This document shows positions 35,147 to 43,579 of a stretch of 64,000 nt of DNA, in pieces. Source of the DNA: an uncultured Bacteroidales bacterium. Lineage in GTDB: Bacteria > Bacteroidota > Bacteroidia > Bacteroidales > UBA932. A program made the position numbers and the translations under genes. The number at the start of each line of letters is the position of its first letter. Position 1 is the stretch's first letter. Location of the stretch: positions 147,497-211,496 of the forward strand of contig CALUTY010000005.1 of assembly GCA_944323825.1 (NCBI GenBank). Direction: 5' to 3'. The notes beneath the pieces were generated by a model that saw nothing but the letters and a program-made list of their open reading frames with translations, did no database searches and was not told the origin of the DNA.

Positions 35147-35911
35147 TTACCGGAGATCAGTGACAATGAAATCGGAGGGAAGTGTCTTCCCGTCGAAAGA
35201 GAAAGAAGAGGAATCTGTCCGGGAAGAGAGGGAGAAGGAGGTGACGGTCAGGGTGAGAATGATGCCGTCATCCATCTTCATTTCAAGGCCGGCAGGGACT
35301 GGGGATTCCGCTCCGGAGAGATAGAGCACGGCGGAAGATATGCCTTTCAGGCCGGGCAGAGGAGCAAGATGAAGGGCAGTGACGGACTTGCCGCCAAAAG
35401 AAGAGGAGTTCTCGGACACGACTGAAAAGACCCGGGAAACATCGCCCACGATGAGGGCAGGATTGGCAAGATAGTCGGGATGCTCTCTGTCAAACGATTC
35501 TGCGACAGCCTCGGACGCATTCCTGTCTATGGTCCATTTCACCGAACCGTCACAATATACTTCCAGACCGTCGCCCTTCATGATGAAGGAACTGCCCTGA
35601 AGGACGACATTTCCGCTTCCGGTCATCTTCACCTTGGCATTGTCCAAGACATATTCATAGTCAAATGCGGCGGACGAGGAGGACAGCTCAGCAATGAACC
35701 TGTCAAGAATGCCGGATGACTGCTGAGGCACGGAGCCGCCATGAGGCGCAGGTACTGACCACGCTGCATACAAGGCAGGAGAGGCTTCCTCAGCAAAGGC
35801 ACATCCTGCCCCAGAAGCTTCCAAAGCCATTGCAGAAGTTTCTGTTGGCACTGTATAAATTCCTGCAGCTGTCAGCATCGCTGCAATGATTGATGTCCGC
35901 ATAGCATTCAT
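35147..35911 (-). CDS. LolA-like outer-membrane lipoprotein carrier
   Basis: A 254-residue protein with a signal peptide and a LolA-like half-barrel. After a poorly conserved region to residue 65, LDRFIAELSSSSAAFDYEYVL, GSGNVVLQGSSFIMKGDGLEVYCDGSVKWTIDRN and DGIILTLTVTSFSLSS fit the LolA-like pattern of Bacteroidetes. It would shuttle lipids or lipoproteins across the periplasm. Seven bases after ftsK, likely in one unit, a common Bacteroidetes arrangement. Sequence match is moderate. Confidence 0.7.
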   Translation of the reverse strand: MNAMRTSIIAAMLTAAGIYTVPTETSAMALEASGAGCAFAEEASPALYAAWSVPAPHGGSVPQQSSGILDRFIAELSSSSAAFDYEYVLDNAKVKMTGSGNVVLQGSSFIMKGDGLEVYCDGSVKWTIDRNASEAVAESFDREHPDYLANPALIVGDVSRVFSVVSENSSSFGGKSVTALHLAPLPGLKGISSAVLYLSGAESPVPAGLEMKMDDGIILTLTVTSFSLSSRTDSSSFSFDGKTLPSDFIVTDLR

Positions 35912-35918
35912 TATAAAA

Positions 35919-38474
35919 TCATTCCGTCTTCTGGAAAGACTTCAGGATAGGGTCGAGGGTGTCATAGTCCGGCACAAGCACCTGACGGGGCTTGGAACCT
36001 TCCTGAGGACCAACAATGCCGGCCGACTCCAGCTGGTCCATGACACGGCCCGCACGGGCATAGCCCATGCCCAGTTTCCTCTGCAGGGTGGATGTGGAGC
36101 CTATCTGATTCAGTACCACAAGCCTTGCGGCATCCTCGAACAGAGGGTCGAGGTTCTGCATGTCCACCAGGTCACCTGACGGAGCATCGCCGTCTTCCGA
36201 CTGAGGCACCGGCAGATAATATGGGGTGGAATAGGCCTGCCTGTAGCCGGTCTGGCTTCCGATAAATTCGGTTATCTGCTTTATCTCCTTGTCCACGAAG
36301 GCGCACTGCATCCTTTCCATTTCCACTCCGGCATAATAGAGCATGTCTCCCCTTCCGATGAGCTTCTCCGCCCCCGGAGAGTCGAGAATAGTGCCGGAGT
36401 CGGTCCTGGTGACCACCCTGAACGCTATCCGTGTCGGGAAATTGGTTTTGATGAGGCCTGTGATGACATCCACTGACGGGCGCTGCGTGGCGATTATGAC
36501 ATGGATGCCGGCAGCACGGCCCTTCTGTGCAAGCCTGATGATGGAAGTGGTCACGCTTCTTGCTATGGTCTTGCTCTCCCCTCCCGTGCTTCCGGTCATG
36601 ATCAGGTCGGCATACTCATCTATCACGACCACTATATAAGGCAGGAACCGGTGTCCCTCGGTCGGGAGAAGATGCCTGTCACGGTATTTGTTGTTGTATT
36701 CCTTTATGTTCCTCACCTCGGCCTTGCTTATGAGATGGTATCTCTCATCCATTTCAAGACAGAGGGAACGCAGTATCTCCTCTGCATGCTTTGGCTGTTT
36801 CACTATCGCATTGTCCATCTCGTCCTGTTCGCTCACAGCCTTCGGAAGCACGGCAAGATAATGCCTTATCAGCTTGGAATACAGAGTGAATTCGACCATC
36901 TTCGGGTCGATGAACACGAACTTGAGCTCAGACGGATGCTTGGAATACAGCAGGGAGGTGATTATCACATTCAGTCCGACGGATTTTCCCTGTTTGGTGG
37001 CTCCGGCTATCAGCAGATGCGGAGAGTCGGCAAGGTCGAATACCTTCACCTTGTTGGTGATTGTCGCCCCTATCGCCACAGGAAGTTCATATTTGGTGTT
37101 CCTGAATGCATCGTCATTGAGCATGAATTTCAGAGGCACGATGGACGGACGGTCATTCGCCACCTCTATGCCCACGGCATCCTCAAGAGTGACCACCCTC
37201 ACGCCCTTTGCCCCGAGCGAGAGGGCGATGTCCTCCTCCAGATTCCTGATGGCGGATATCTTCACTCCCTTTGCAGGGACTATCTTGTACAGAGTGACGG
37301 TAGGCCCCACACAGGCCGACACCTTCTCCACCTGTATCTTGTAGCTCAGAAGGGTCGCCCGTATCTTGTTGTTGTTGCGTTCCAGTTCCTCATTCGCCAC
37401 CTCATGCCGTCCGTCAGGGTAGTCGGAAAGCAGATCAAGGCTCGGGAAACGGTAGTTCTCCAGCTCTTCCCTGTTGTCTATCCTCGGAAGGTCCTTCTTG
37501 ACCTCCGTCGCCATTTCTCCCTTTATCACCTCCAGCTGCGCAGGGTCCGGCTCCTCCGCGTCGGCAGACACGGATTCAACCATGTCCCTTCCGGACACAA
37601 ACGGGGATGTCTTCACTCCTCCATTCCCGGATACGGTCCCCGCATTTCCTTCAAATCCGGCTCCGCCGTCAAAATCATCCTCTGCAAGGTCATACTCCTC
37701 CACATCAGAATCTTCAGCTTCCGGCCCAGGGTCATCTGCAATGTCCCCGGCATCCTGTCTGCGCACTTCAGCACCGGCGTCATCATTCATCACCTGCTCT
37801 CCGGATGGACCGTCCTCCGCAGCCTCTTCCTTTACTGCCGCCGGCCTGTCAAATGCGGAAAGCAGCCACGCAGAAAATCTCCTGCTGGAGAACAGCAGCC
37901 AGGCCACCACAAGAATAAGTATAAGGATGAAGGTGACAATCCGCCCGACGAGATTGACCGACCAGCCGGCTATGGCAGCCCCGCAGTCACCTCCAAGACC
38001 GCCGCCGAAGGCAAGGTCATTCCCGAAAAGTCCGGCGATGAATGCCAGGAGCACCGAAGCCGTCACCGCTCCCGAAACCGTCACGAAGAAAGCCTTCACC
38101 ACCCCCATGCGCCTCTGTCCGAACAGGAGCCGTGCGGCAATGACACCGAGAAGGATGACAAGGGCAAAACTGCCGAGCCCGAAGCAGCGGCACACTAGAA
38201 AATGCCCCCACCTGTACCCGAGTTTTCCGGCGGAATTGTGCACTTCGGCCTCCCCGTCCATCATGAACGGGTCGGATAGAAGGCTCTGGTCCGCCTTCCA
38301 CGTGAACAGATAGGAAATTATGGCTATGAGTGTGAATACGGCAAAGGCAGCCACGGCAAGCCCCGTGACCTTGACGGCCTTTTTCTTCTTTTCCTCATCC
38401 ATTGAAGAAAGGAACGGGAAGCGGAATTTTCCGGACGGCTTCTTCTCCTTTACCTCTTTTGCTTTCTTTGGCAT
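35919..38474 (-). CDS. ftsK: DNA translocase FtsK
   Basis: An 851-residue FtsK/SpoIIIE. Four N-terminal membrane helices (residues 30-200), an acidic linker (about 230-320), then the motor: Walker A GATKQGKSVGLN near residue 505 (the Bacteroidetes KQGKS form), Walker B VVIDEYADL near 625, and a C-terminal gamma DNA-reading domain with GSTSTLQRKLGMGYARAGRV. It pumps chromosome DNA at division. Length normal. The DUF4290 gene sits 6 bp upstream. Confidence 0.96.
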   Translation of the reverse strand: MPKKAKEVKEKKPSGKFRFPFLSSMDEEKKKKAVKVTGLAVAAFAVFTLIAIISYLFTWKADQSLLSDPFMMDGEAEVHNSAGKLGYRWGHFLVCRCFGLGSFALVILLGVIAARLLFGQRRMGVVKAFFVTVSGAVTASVLLAFIAGLFGNDLAFGGGLGGDCGAAIAGWSVNLVGRIVTFILILILVVAWLLFSSRRFSAWLLSAFDRPAAVKEEAAEDGPSGEQVMNDDAGAEVRRQDAGDIADDPGPEAEDSDVEEYDLAEDDFDGGAGFEGNAGTVSGNGGVKTSPFVSGRDMVESVSADAEEPDPAQLEVIKGEMATEVKKDLPRIDNREELENYRFPSLDLLSDYPDGRHEVANEELERNNNKIRATLLSYKIQVEKVSACVGPTVTLYKIVPAKGVKISAIRNLEEDIALSLGAKGVRVVTLEDAVGIEVANDRPSIVPLKFMLNDDAFRNTKYELPVAIGATITNKVKVFDLADSPHLLIAGATKQGKSVGLNVIITSLLYSKHPSELKFVFIDPKMVEFTLYSKLIRHYLAVLPKAVSEQDEMDNAIVKQPKHAEEILRSLCLEMDERYHLISKAEVRNIKEYNNKYRDRHLLPTEGHRFLPYIVVVIDEYADLIMTGSTGGESKTIARSVTTSIIRLAQKGRAAGIHVIIATQRPSVDVITGLIKTNFPTRIAFRVVTRTDSGTILDSPGAEKLIGRGDMLYYAGVEMERMQCAFVDKEIKQITEFIGSQTGYRQAYSTPYYLPVPQSEDGDAPSGDLVDMQNLDPLFEDAARLVVLNQIGSTSTLQRKLGMGYARAGRVMDQLESAGIVGPQEGSKPRQVLVPDYDTLDPILKSFQKTE

Positions 38475-38480
38475 CTGAAA

Positions 38481-39149
38481 CTATTTCCTCTGGTTTTTAG
38501 GCCGCATCCCGTTTTTCTGGCGCATGCCCTGGTTCTTGGATTTGACAGGATTGAGTCCCGGACGGGAATAAGACATTTCTGAAGACACCCTTGAAAGCTT
38601 CAGTCCCTCAGGCACCTTTATCCTGTAGTCCGACAGTTTCTCTATGTCCTGGAAAATGGTCTCGTCAGCCACTGAATCCTTGTTCCAGATGAGATACTGC
38701 TGCCTCATGTATATGGCGAGCGACCTTATCATGGCAGTCTTCATCTCCCCGTCCTCCATGTCGGCGATAAGGTCTATGATGCTTTCTATGTTCCTGCCGT
38801 AATGGGTGGCCTTGATCGGCTTCCTCTTCACCGGAATCATGGCCGGAGGGGTCGTGAGCTGCTCCCTCGTCGGCATCGGGTACGGCGAATCAATGTCAAG
38901 GTCAAAGCCTGAGATGATGCACAGGTGGTCCCAGAGCTTCTGCTCATAATCCTCCTGGGAATGCACCTGCGGGTTGAGTATCTCCATCACCTTCACGACA
39001 GACTCAGCCTGCTCGTTGCGCTTGGCCCTGTTCTGTATCGACCTTACATAGTCGGTCATCTTCTGCACATTGCGCCCGTATTCAGGCATTCTCAGCTTCT
39101 CTCGCTGCGTATTGTAGTCAAGTCCGAAATCTTCCTGTCCGTTCTCCAT
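38481..39149 (-). CDS. DUF4290 family protein
   Basis: A 222-residue protein of the Bacteroidetes DUF4290 family: LDYNTQREKLRMPEYGRNVQKM, IQNRAKRNEQAESVVKVMEILNP, LWDHLCIISGFDLDIDSPYP. The C-terminus is basic (RQKNGMRPKNQRK). Function unknown; in many genomes it lies beside cell-division or cell-envelope genes. Here it starts the leftward unit with ftsK. Confidence 0.85.
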   Translation of the reverse strand: MENGQEDFGLDYNTQREKLRMPEYGRNVQKMTDYVRSIQNRAKRNEQAESVVKVMEILNPQVHSQEDYEQKLWDHLCIISGFDLDIDSPYPMPTREQLTTPPAMIPVKRKPIKATHYGRNIESIIDLIADMEDGEMKTAMIRSLAIYMRQQYLIWNKDSVADETIFQDIEKLSDYRIKVPEGLKLSRVSSEMSYSRPGLNPVKSKNQGMRQKNGMRPKNQRK

Positions 39150-39172
39150 AAGAAAAAAATTTATACAGAATG

Positions 39173-39180
39173 CAAAGATA
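39173..39180 (-). promoter_or_regulatory. Candidate -7 box for the DUF4290-ftsK unit
   Basis: Minus-strand TATCTTTG, 24 bp from the ATG at 39149. The -33 element is unclear. Confidence 0.5.
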
Positions 39181-39249
39181 CTTTTTTAAATCCAAATAAT
39201 GCACAATCTCGGGCAGGCTGTGGAAAAATAAATCTGATTCCACCGGAGG

Positions 39250-40848
39250 TCAGACCATATCCTCGCCTGTGCGCACGACCCTCACCCTGATGGCCTTATG
39301 GAACGGGATAAATGCCGATACAACGGCCACGACAAGGGACGCGACCATCATTGTCCCCAAAATGTCCTTCACGGAAAGCATCAGCCCCTGCATCTGCAGC
39401 GTGCTGTTGAGCGAGGTGACGGCGACCTGCTGCGCCTGGTCGAACCCGAAGCCTTGAGAAATGGCATTCCCGAGCGACTGCCCGTATCTTGCCGCTGCCA
39501 GCGGATCTGCCTCCGTGACTGTCGCCGAGAGCGACTGGACATAATGCTGCTGCAGCCTGTACTGTGCATTGCTGTAAAACGACAGGGCGATGATAGGCGC
39601 CAGCACCGAGCGGCTGTTTATCAGGAAAAATGTGTTGGAAAGCATCAGCTTCGGCTCCAGGTCCTCAACCACATACAGGCCGAAGGCAATAAAGAGCACC
39701 ATCATTCCGAATCCCCTCAGCATCATCGGCATTATGAACATCTCATACCTGGCGAAAGGTGAAATGCCGAAATAAAGTATGGCAAAATATATGAAATAGC
39801 AGAACATCCCTGCAGAGATGAGATACCTGAACCTCCACCTCTGCCACCTGAACCACCAGAAGCAGATGAACGCTCCGGCGAAATAGCCCGGCAGCTGCCA
39901 CACATTCAAGGAGTATGCATGCAGGGAATCCACCCCAAGCACATTCATCAGAAACCGCGTGTTCAATGTGCTGCTGGAAGTCATGAACATCACGAAAAAC
40001 ATGAACGCATAGCCTATCGGCGACTTCCAGTGCTTCAGGATGGCCGTGCTGATGTAGAACTTCTTTTCCGGAGGTGATGTCATCTGCCACAGAAATACCC
40101 CGATGAGCACCGGGGCGATGACTGCGCAGGCGATGATCACAGGCGAATGGAACCAGTCCAGAGGCCTCCCGTAATTGAAGAAGAGCATCAGCAGCATTAT
40201 GCCGGCCGAGACCACAGTCATGTTCTTGAAGTCAATCTCCTCCACAGGCACCCTGCTTCCTACGGAAGTATGCCTGAATACCATGAGCACCGCCAGCATC
40301 GCCGCCAAAAGCAGGATTATCATCAGATAATACATGTACTTCCAGTCGTAATAATAGGAAAGCATGGCTGTGAACATCATCGAAAGCTGCCCGGTCGAAA
40401 AGACCAGCGGATAGAAATACGCATAGAATTCGCTTCTGACATCCTTAGGGGAAAACCACGGCTTGATCGCCCTGATGAACCATAGCATCACGAAAGCCTT
40501 CAGGAATCCGAGAAGGAAACTCGCCGCCGTCACCACGGAAATATGCTCCGTCCTGGCACATATAAGGCTCAGGAGCACCTGAAAGAAAAGATCCACCAGC
40601 AGGAGACTCCTCGGACATACATTTGAAAGTATTTTCGGGACAATGGGGTAGGCGATGGCCATCCCTGCGGAGGTGCAGTAATATGCCATCATCACATCCT
40701 CGCTCATCGCCCCGAGGGTATTGGAAATCTCCAGCGCACTCCCGGTGTAGGCCCCGTTCATCATAGACACAGGAAGTATCACGATGAACGAAGTCAATAT
40801 CCCTGCCCACTGAGGGAATCCGCGCCTGAGAGGAAGGTCCAGCTTCAT
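39250..40848 (-). CDS. MFS efflux transporter (DHA2, EmrB-like)
   Basis: A 532-residue major facilitator with about fourteen helices, the DHA2 (EmrB) layout. It begins PQWAGILTSFIVILPVSMMNGAYTGSALEISNTLG and has the long C-terminal loop before the last helix (residues 425-490). It overlaps the HlyD-like gene by 4 bp (ATGA), and with the TolC gene forms a complete tripartite pump across both membranes. Substrate unknown; EmrB exports hydrophobic drugs. Confidence 0.9.
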   Translation of the reverse strand: MKLDLPLRRGFPQWAGILTSFIVILPVSMMNGAYTGSALEISNTLGAMSEDVMMAYYCTSAGMAIAYPIVPKILSNVCPRSLLLVDLFFQVLLSLICARTEHISVVTAASFLLGFLKAFVMLWFIRAIKPWFSPKDVRSEFYAYFYPLVFSTGQLSMMFTAMLSYYYDWKYMYYLMIILLLAAMLAVLMVFRHTSVGSRVPVEEIDFKNMTVVSAGIMLLMLFFNYGRPLDWFHSPVIIACAVIAPVLIGVFLWQMTSPPEKKFYISTAILKHWKSPIGYAFMFFVMFMTSSSTLNTRFLMNVLGVDSLHAYSLNVWQLPGYFAGAFICFWWFRWQRWRFRYLISAGMFCYFIYFAILYFGISPFARYEMFIMPMMLRGFGMMVLFIAFGLYVVEDLEPKLMLSNTFFLINSRSVLAPIIALSFYSNAQYRLQQHYVQSLSATVTEADPLAAARYGQSLGNAISQGFGFDQAQQVAVTSLNSTLQMQGLMLSVKDILGTMMVASLVVAVVSAFIPFHKAIRVRVVRTGEDMV

Positions 40849-41954
40849 TTCCGCCTCCTGACCGCTTCCGTCACGACCATCATTCCTGCCCTCATCTGCG
40901 CCATGTCCTCATCCGTGACGCCGGTGAACTCTATGCGGACAGGTATGCGCTGCTGCACCTTGACAAAATTGCCTGCGGAGTTGTCCGTCGGGACAAGGGA
41001 ATATTTTGAGCCTGTGGCCTCAGAAATGGCAGTCACCTTCCCCCTGAACACCCTGCCGGGAATGGCATCCACCCTGATGCGGACATCCTGCCCTATGAAA
41101 ATGTCTGAAATCTGCTTCTCACGGTAATTGGCAGTCACCCACTTGTCCGTATTCCTGACGAGATATGTTATCGTCTGCCCGCCCTGCACATATTGTCCAG
41201 GCTCCAATGTCCTGCGCCCTGTGTAGCCGTCATACGGGGCAAGGAGGACAGTATATGAAAGGTTCAGCTTCGCAAGGTCCAGGTCCGCTTCCCTTCTCAT
41301 GATGTTTGCCTGCGCCCCTGTCTGTCTTTTCAGGGCCTCCCTGTACTGCGACTCCAGGGCGGATTTCTGCCGCAGAAGCGCCTCGTACCGTGCCTGGGCG
41401 GCATCATGGTCGGCCTTCACCTGTTCATACTGGTGCCTTGCCACCGACTCCTCCGAAAGCAGACGCTCATACCTTTTCAGGTCCTGTTCATATTGCCACA
41501 ATATGGCCTTTGCCTCCTGGATGTTGGCATCCTGCACATCTATATTGCTCCTGGATGTGACAATGCCGGCGGAAAGCACATCACTGTTGCCCTGCGCATC
41601 CAGAAGGGCAGCCTCGGCCTCCTTCACCCTTATATGGTATTCGCTGTCGTCAAGTATCAGCAGGGTGTCCCCCTTCTTCACATACTGATGCTCCCGGAAA
41701 CGCACCTCCCGGATATATCCCGACACCCTTATGTTCACGGGCGACACATACTGGTCTATGAATGCGTCGTTCGTGATGTCATATCTGATATATTTCCAGA
41801 AATGGCTGCATGCCCACACCAGTCCGGCAGTCACCACCGAAAAGAAGAACAGGTTTATCACAAGGTTCCTGAGCCTGAGCTTCTTGAGCAGTCTGTGCCT
41901 TTCCGGCCCTCCTGCTGCAGCTGAAATCTTATCTTTTTCCTTTCCCATTGTCAT
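40845..41954 (-). CDS. HlyD/EmrA-type membrane fusion protein
   Basis: A 369-residue periplasmic adaptor. One membrane helix (residues about 30-52), then a barrel-sandwich (INIRVSGYIREVRFREHQYVKKGDTLLILDD), a long coiled coil (about 95-200) and LAPYDGYTGRRTLEPGQYVQGGQ. It links the MFS pump to TolC. Overlaps of 4 bp on both sides show tight translational coupling. Confidence 0.92.
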   Translation of the reverse strand: MTMGKEKDKISAAAGGPERHRLLKKLRLRNLVINLFFFSVVTAGLVWACSHFWKYIRYDITNDAFIDQYVSPVNIRVSGYIREVRFREHQYVKKGDTLLILDDSEYHIRVKEAEAALLDAQGNSDVLSAGIVTSRSNIDVQDANIQEAKAILWQYEQDLKRYERLLSEESVARHQYEQVKADHDAAQARYEALLRQKSALESQYREALKRQTGAQANIMRREADLDLAKLNLSYTVLLAPYDGYTGRRTLEPGQYVQGGQTITYLVRNTDKWVTANYREKQISDIFIGQDVRIRVDAIPGRVFRGKVTAISEATGSKYSLVPTDNSAGNFVKVQQRIPVRIEFTGVTDEDMAQMRAGMMVVTEAVRRRK

Positions 41955-43312
41955 AGTCTCCCGCAGGCTTTCTGCAGCCTGTAATAATTGTATATCACCC
42001 TTGTCCTTGCCCTGGTCAGCTGAAGCTCGGCGTCCAGCATCACGCTGTTGGCATCCAGAAGATCAGTGAGTATGCTCAACTGCTCGAAATAGCGGTTCTG
42101 CATTATCCGGTAATTTTCCTTGGCCTGCAGCACAGAAAGTCCAAGAGTCTTCACCTGCTCCACCGACTCCTCATGTCTGAGCCACGCATCGCGCACTTCC
42201 ATCCTCAGACTCTGCAGGGCCCGGTCCCTGGCATTCACCGACAGGCTCACATTCTGCTTCCTCTGTGTCACTATGCTGCGGTTCCTGTAGAGCGACGATA
42301 TCGGATAGGATATGCTCAGGCCGATGCTCCAGCTGTTGCTGAACATGTCCGCCATCGTTCTGGTGATTGGCCTTGCAAGCGTGTTCCCGGCATAAAGGGA
42401 AACTGTCGGCAGCCAGTCCGCCTGCGCTATCTTCACCTCATTCTCAGCCAGTACTATCCTCTCCCGTGCAAGCCGCAGCGACGGGTCAGCCTCGCAAGCC
42501 TCCATAAGGCAGCTTTCATAAGAACCCGGCAGCATGACAGACCGGAGGGCGGATGTGTCCGGAACTATGAGCAGCCCCTCGTCAAGCCCCAGAAGGATGT
42601 CCAGCCGCTGCGAGGCAAGCAGGATGGAATTATGCGTCTGCCTCAGTGAAATCCTGTCATTCGAAAGCTGCAGTTCGCTGCGCAGCACATCATTGTTGGT
42701 GATAAGCCCCTCCTCCTTCATCCGGATTATGTCCTGCAGCCTCCTTTCCGACTCGGAAATGTTCTGCCGCATCACATCATATTCCTTATAGAGACAGAAC
42801 AGGTTCAGATACTGCTCCATCAGGCTCAGTTTGATGTCCGAGGCATCCGCAGAAGTCTGGAGCCCGGCTATCTTCACCTCTGTCTCCGACCGTCTGATGG
42901 AATTGCGGATCCTTCCTCCTTGATACACAGGCTGGTTCACATCTATGGAATAGTTCTGCGACCAGTCCGGGCTTTCAGGCAGCGTGGCGTCGCTCAATCC
43001 GTGGAGGAACACCACAGGCTGTCCGAGATACCCTCCCGTCAGCCCCACCTGCACATCCGGAGCCTGGGCCAGCCTTGTGCTTTTCAGTCCCTGCGCTGCC
43101 ATCTGATGATTCAGCGAATCAGCCTTGAGCACAAGGCTCGCCTCCATGCCCATCCGGAACATTTCTTCCACCGTGAGCATCAGCGTGTCTGTCCTCTCAT
43201 GGCCCGAAGCCAGGCCGGCCGAAACTGCAACGGACAGCACGGACACGGCAAAGCCCCTCAAAGCCCGGCACACCGGAAGTCCCGGCCTGCCTGTATTTTT
43301 CAGATATGTCAT
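41951..43312 (-). CDS. TolC family outer-membrane efflux protein
   Basis: A 453-residue TolC-type protein: signal peptide (ALRGFAVSVLSVAVSAGLASG), two outer-membrane efflux repeats with long helices, and typical NYSIDVNQPVYQGGRIRNSIRRSE. It completes the tripartite pump. The ATG at 43312 has a strong AGGAGGAG upstream (unusual for Bacteroidetes) and places the signal peptide correctly; another ATG at 43384 would run through a structured leader. First gene of the pump operon. Confidence 0.88.
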   Translation of the reverse strand: MTYLKNTGRPGLPVCRALRGFAVSVLSVAVSAGLASGHERTDTLMLTVEEMFRMGMEASLVLKADSLNHQMAAQGLKSTRLAQAPDVQVGLTGGYLGQPVVFLHGLSDATLPESPDWSQNYSIDVNQPVYQGGRIRNSIRRSETEVKIAGLQTSADASDIKLSLMEQYLNLFCLYKEYDVMRQNISESERRLQDIIRMKEEGLITNNDVLRSELQLSNDRISLRQTHNSILLASQRLDILLGLDEGLLIVPDTSALRSVMLPGSYESCLMEACEADPSLRLARERIVLAENEVKIAQADWLPTVSLYAGNTLARPITRTMADMFSNSWSIGLSISYPISSLYRNRSIVTQRKQNVSLSVNARDRALQSLRMEVRDAWLRHEESVEQVKTLGLSVLQAKENYRIMQNRYFEQLSILTDLLDANSVMLDAELQLTRARTRVIYNYYRLQKACGRL

Positions 43313-43332
43313 CCGTCTCCTCCTTTTTCTAA

Positions 43333-43375
43333 TTTCCCGACACGGGAAAACAAGATATCCCGACAGCTGTGTCGG
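43333..43375 (-). promoter_or_regulatory. Structured leader of the efflux operon
   Basis: Two hairpins lie between the promoter and the TolC start: TTTCCCG-ACA-CGGGAAA (43333-43349) and CCGACA-GCTG-TGTCGG (43360-43375). CCGACA also occurs at 43337-43342, so the TGTCGG at 43370-43375 can pair with either copy and two exclusive folds exist. The octamer TCCCGACA is repeated at 43335 and 43358. It could be an RNA switch or an operator for a repressor; no ligand can be named. Confidence 0.45.
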
Positions 43376-43479
43376 AATTGCCATCAGACTTCAGAATGGC
43401 AGATGCCGCTTGACTTGCAGACAAGATTCCAGTCCGGCAATCTTTCCGTTCAAACATCATTCAAATGCGAACAGAACCG

Positions 43480-43487
43480 CAAAAGTA
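43480..43487 (-). promoter_or_regulatory. Candidate -7 box for the efflux operon
   Basis: Minus-strand TACTTTTG fits the consensus and would give a leader of about 165 nt before the TolC ATG. No clear -33; a regulated or weak promoter is likely. Confidence 0.4.
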
Positions 43488-43579
43488 GAAATTTTCCGTC
43501 AATACATGCATCCCTTTTCAATTTTTCTGAAAAAAAAATCAAAATTAGGCCACAGGATTTCCAATGCCTTTTTATCCGC

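Noticed and set aside
36501..38198. A 565-codon plus-strand open frame antisense to ftsK
   Set aside because: It is a shadow of the ftsK reading frame: His/Arg-rich, low-complexity translation, no family resemblance, while ftsK on the other strand is a clear full-length gene.
43313..43384. Upstream ATG for the TolC protein
   Set aside because: It would put an Arg-rich stretch in front of the signal peptide and translate the leader hairpins; the ATG at 43312 has a good ribosome site and the right N-terminus.
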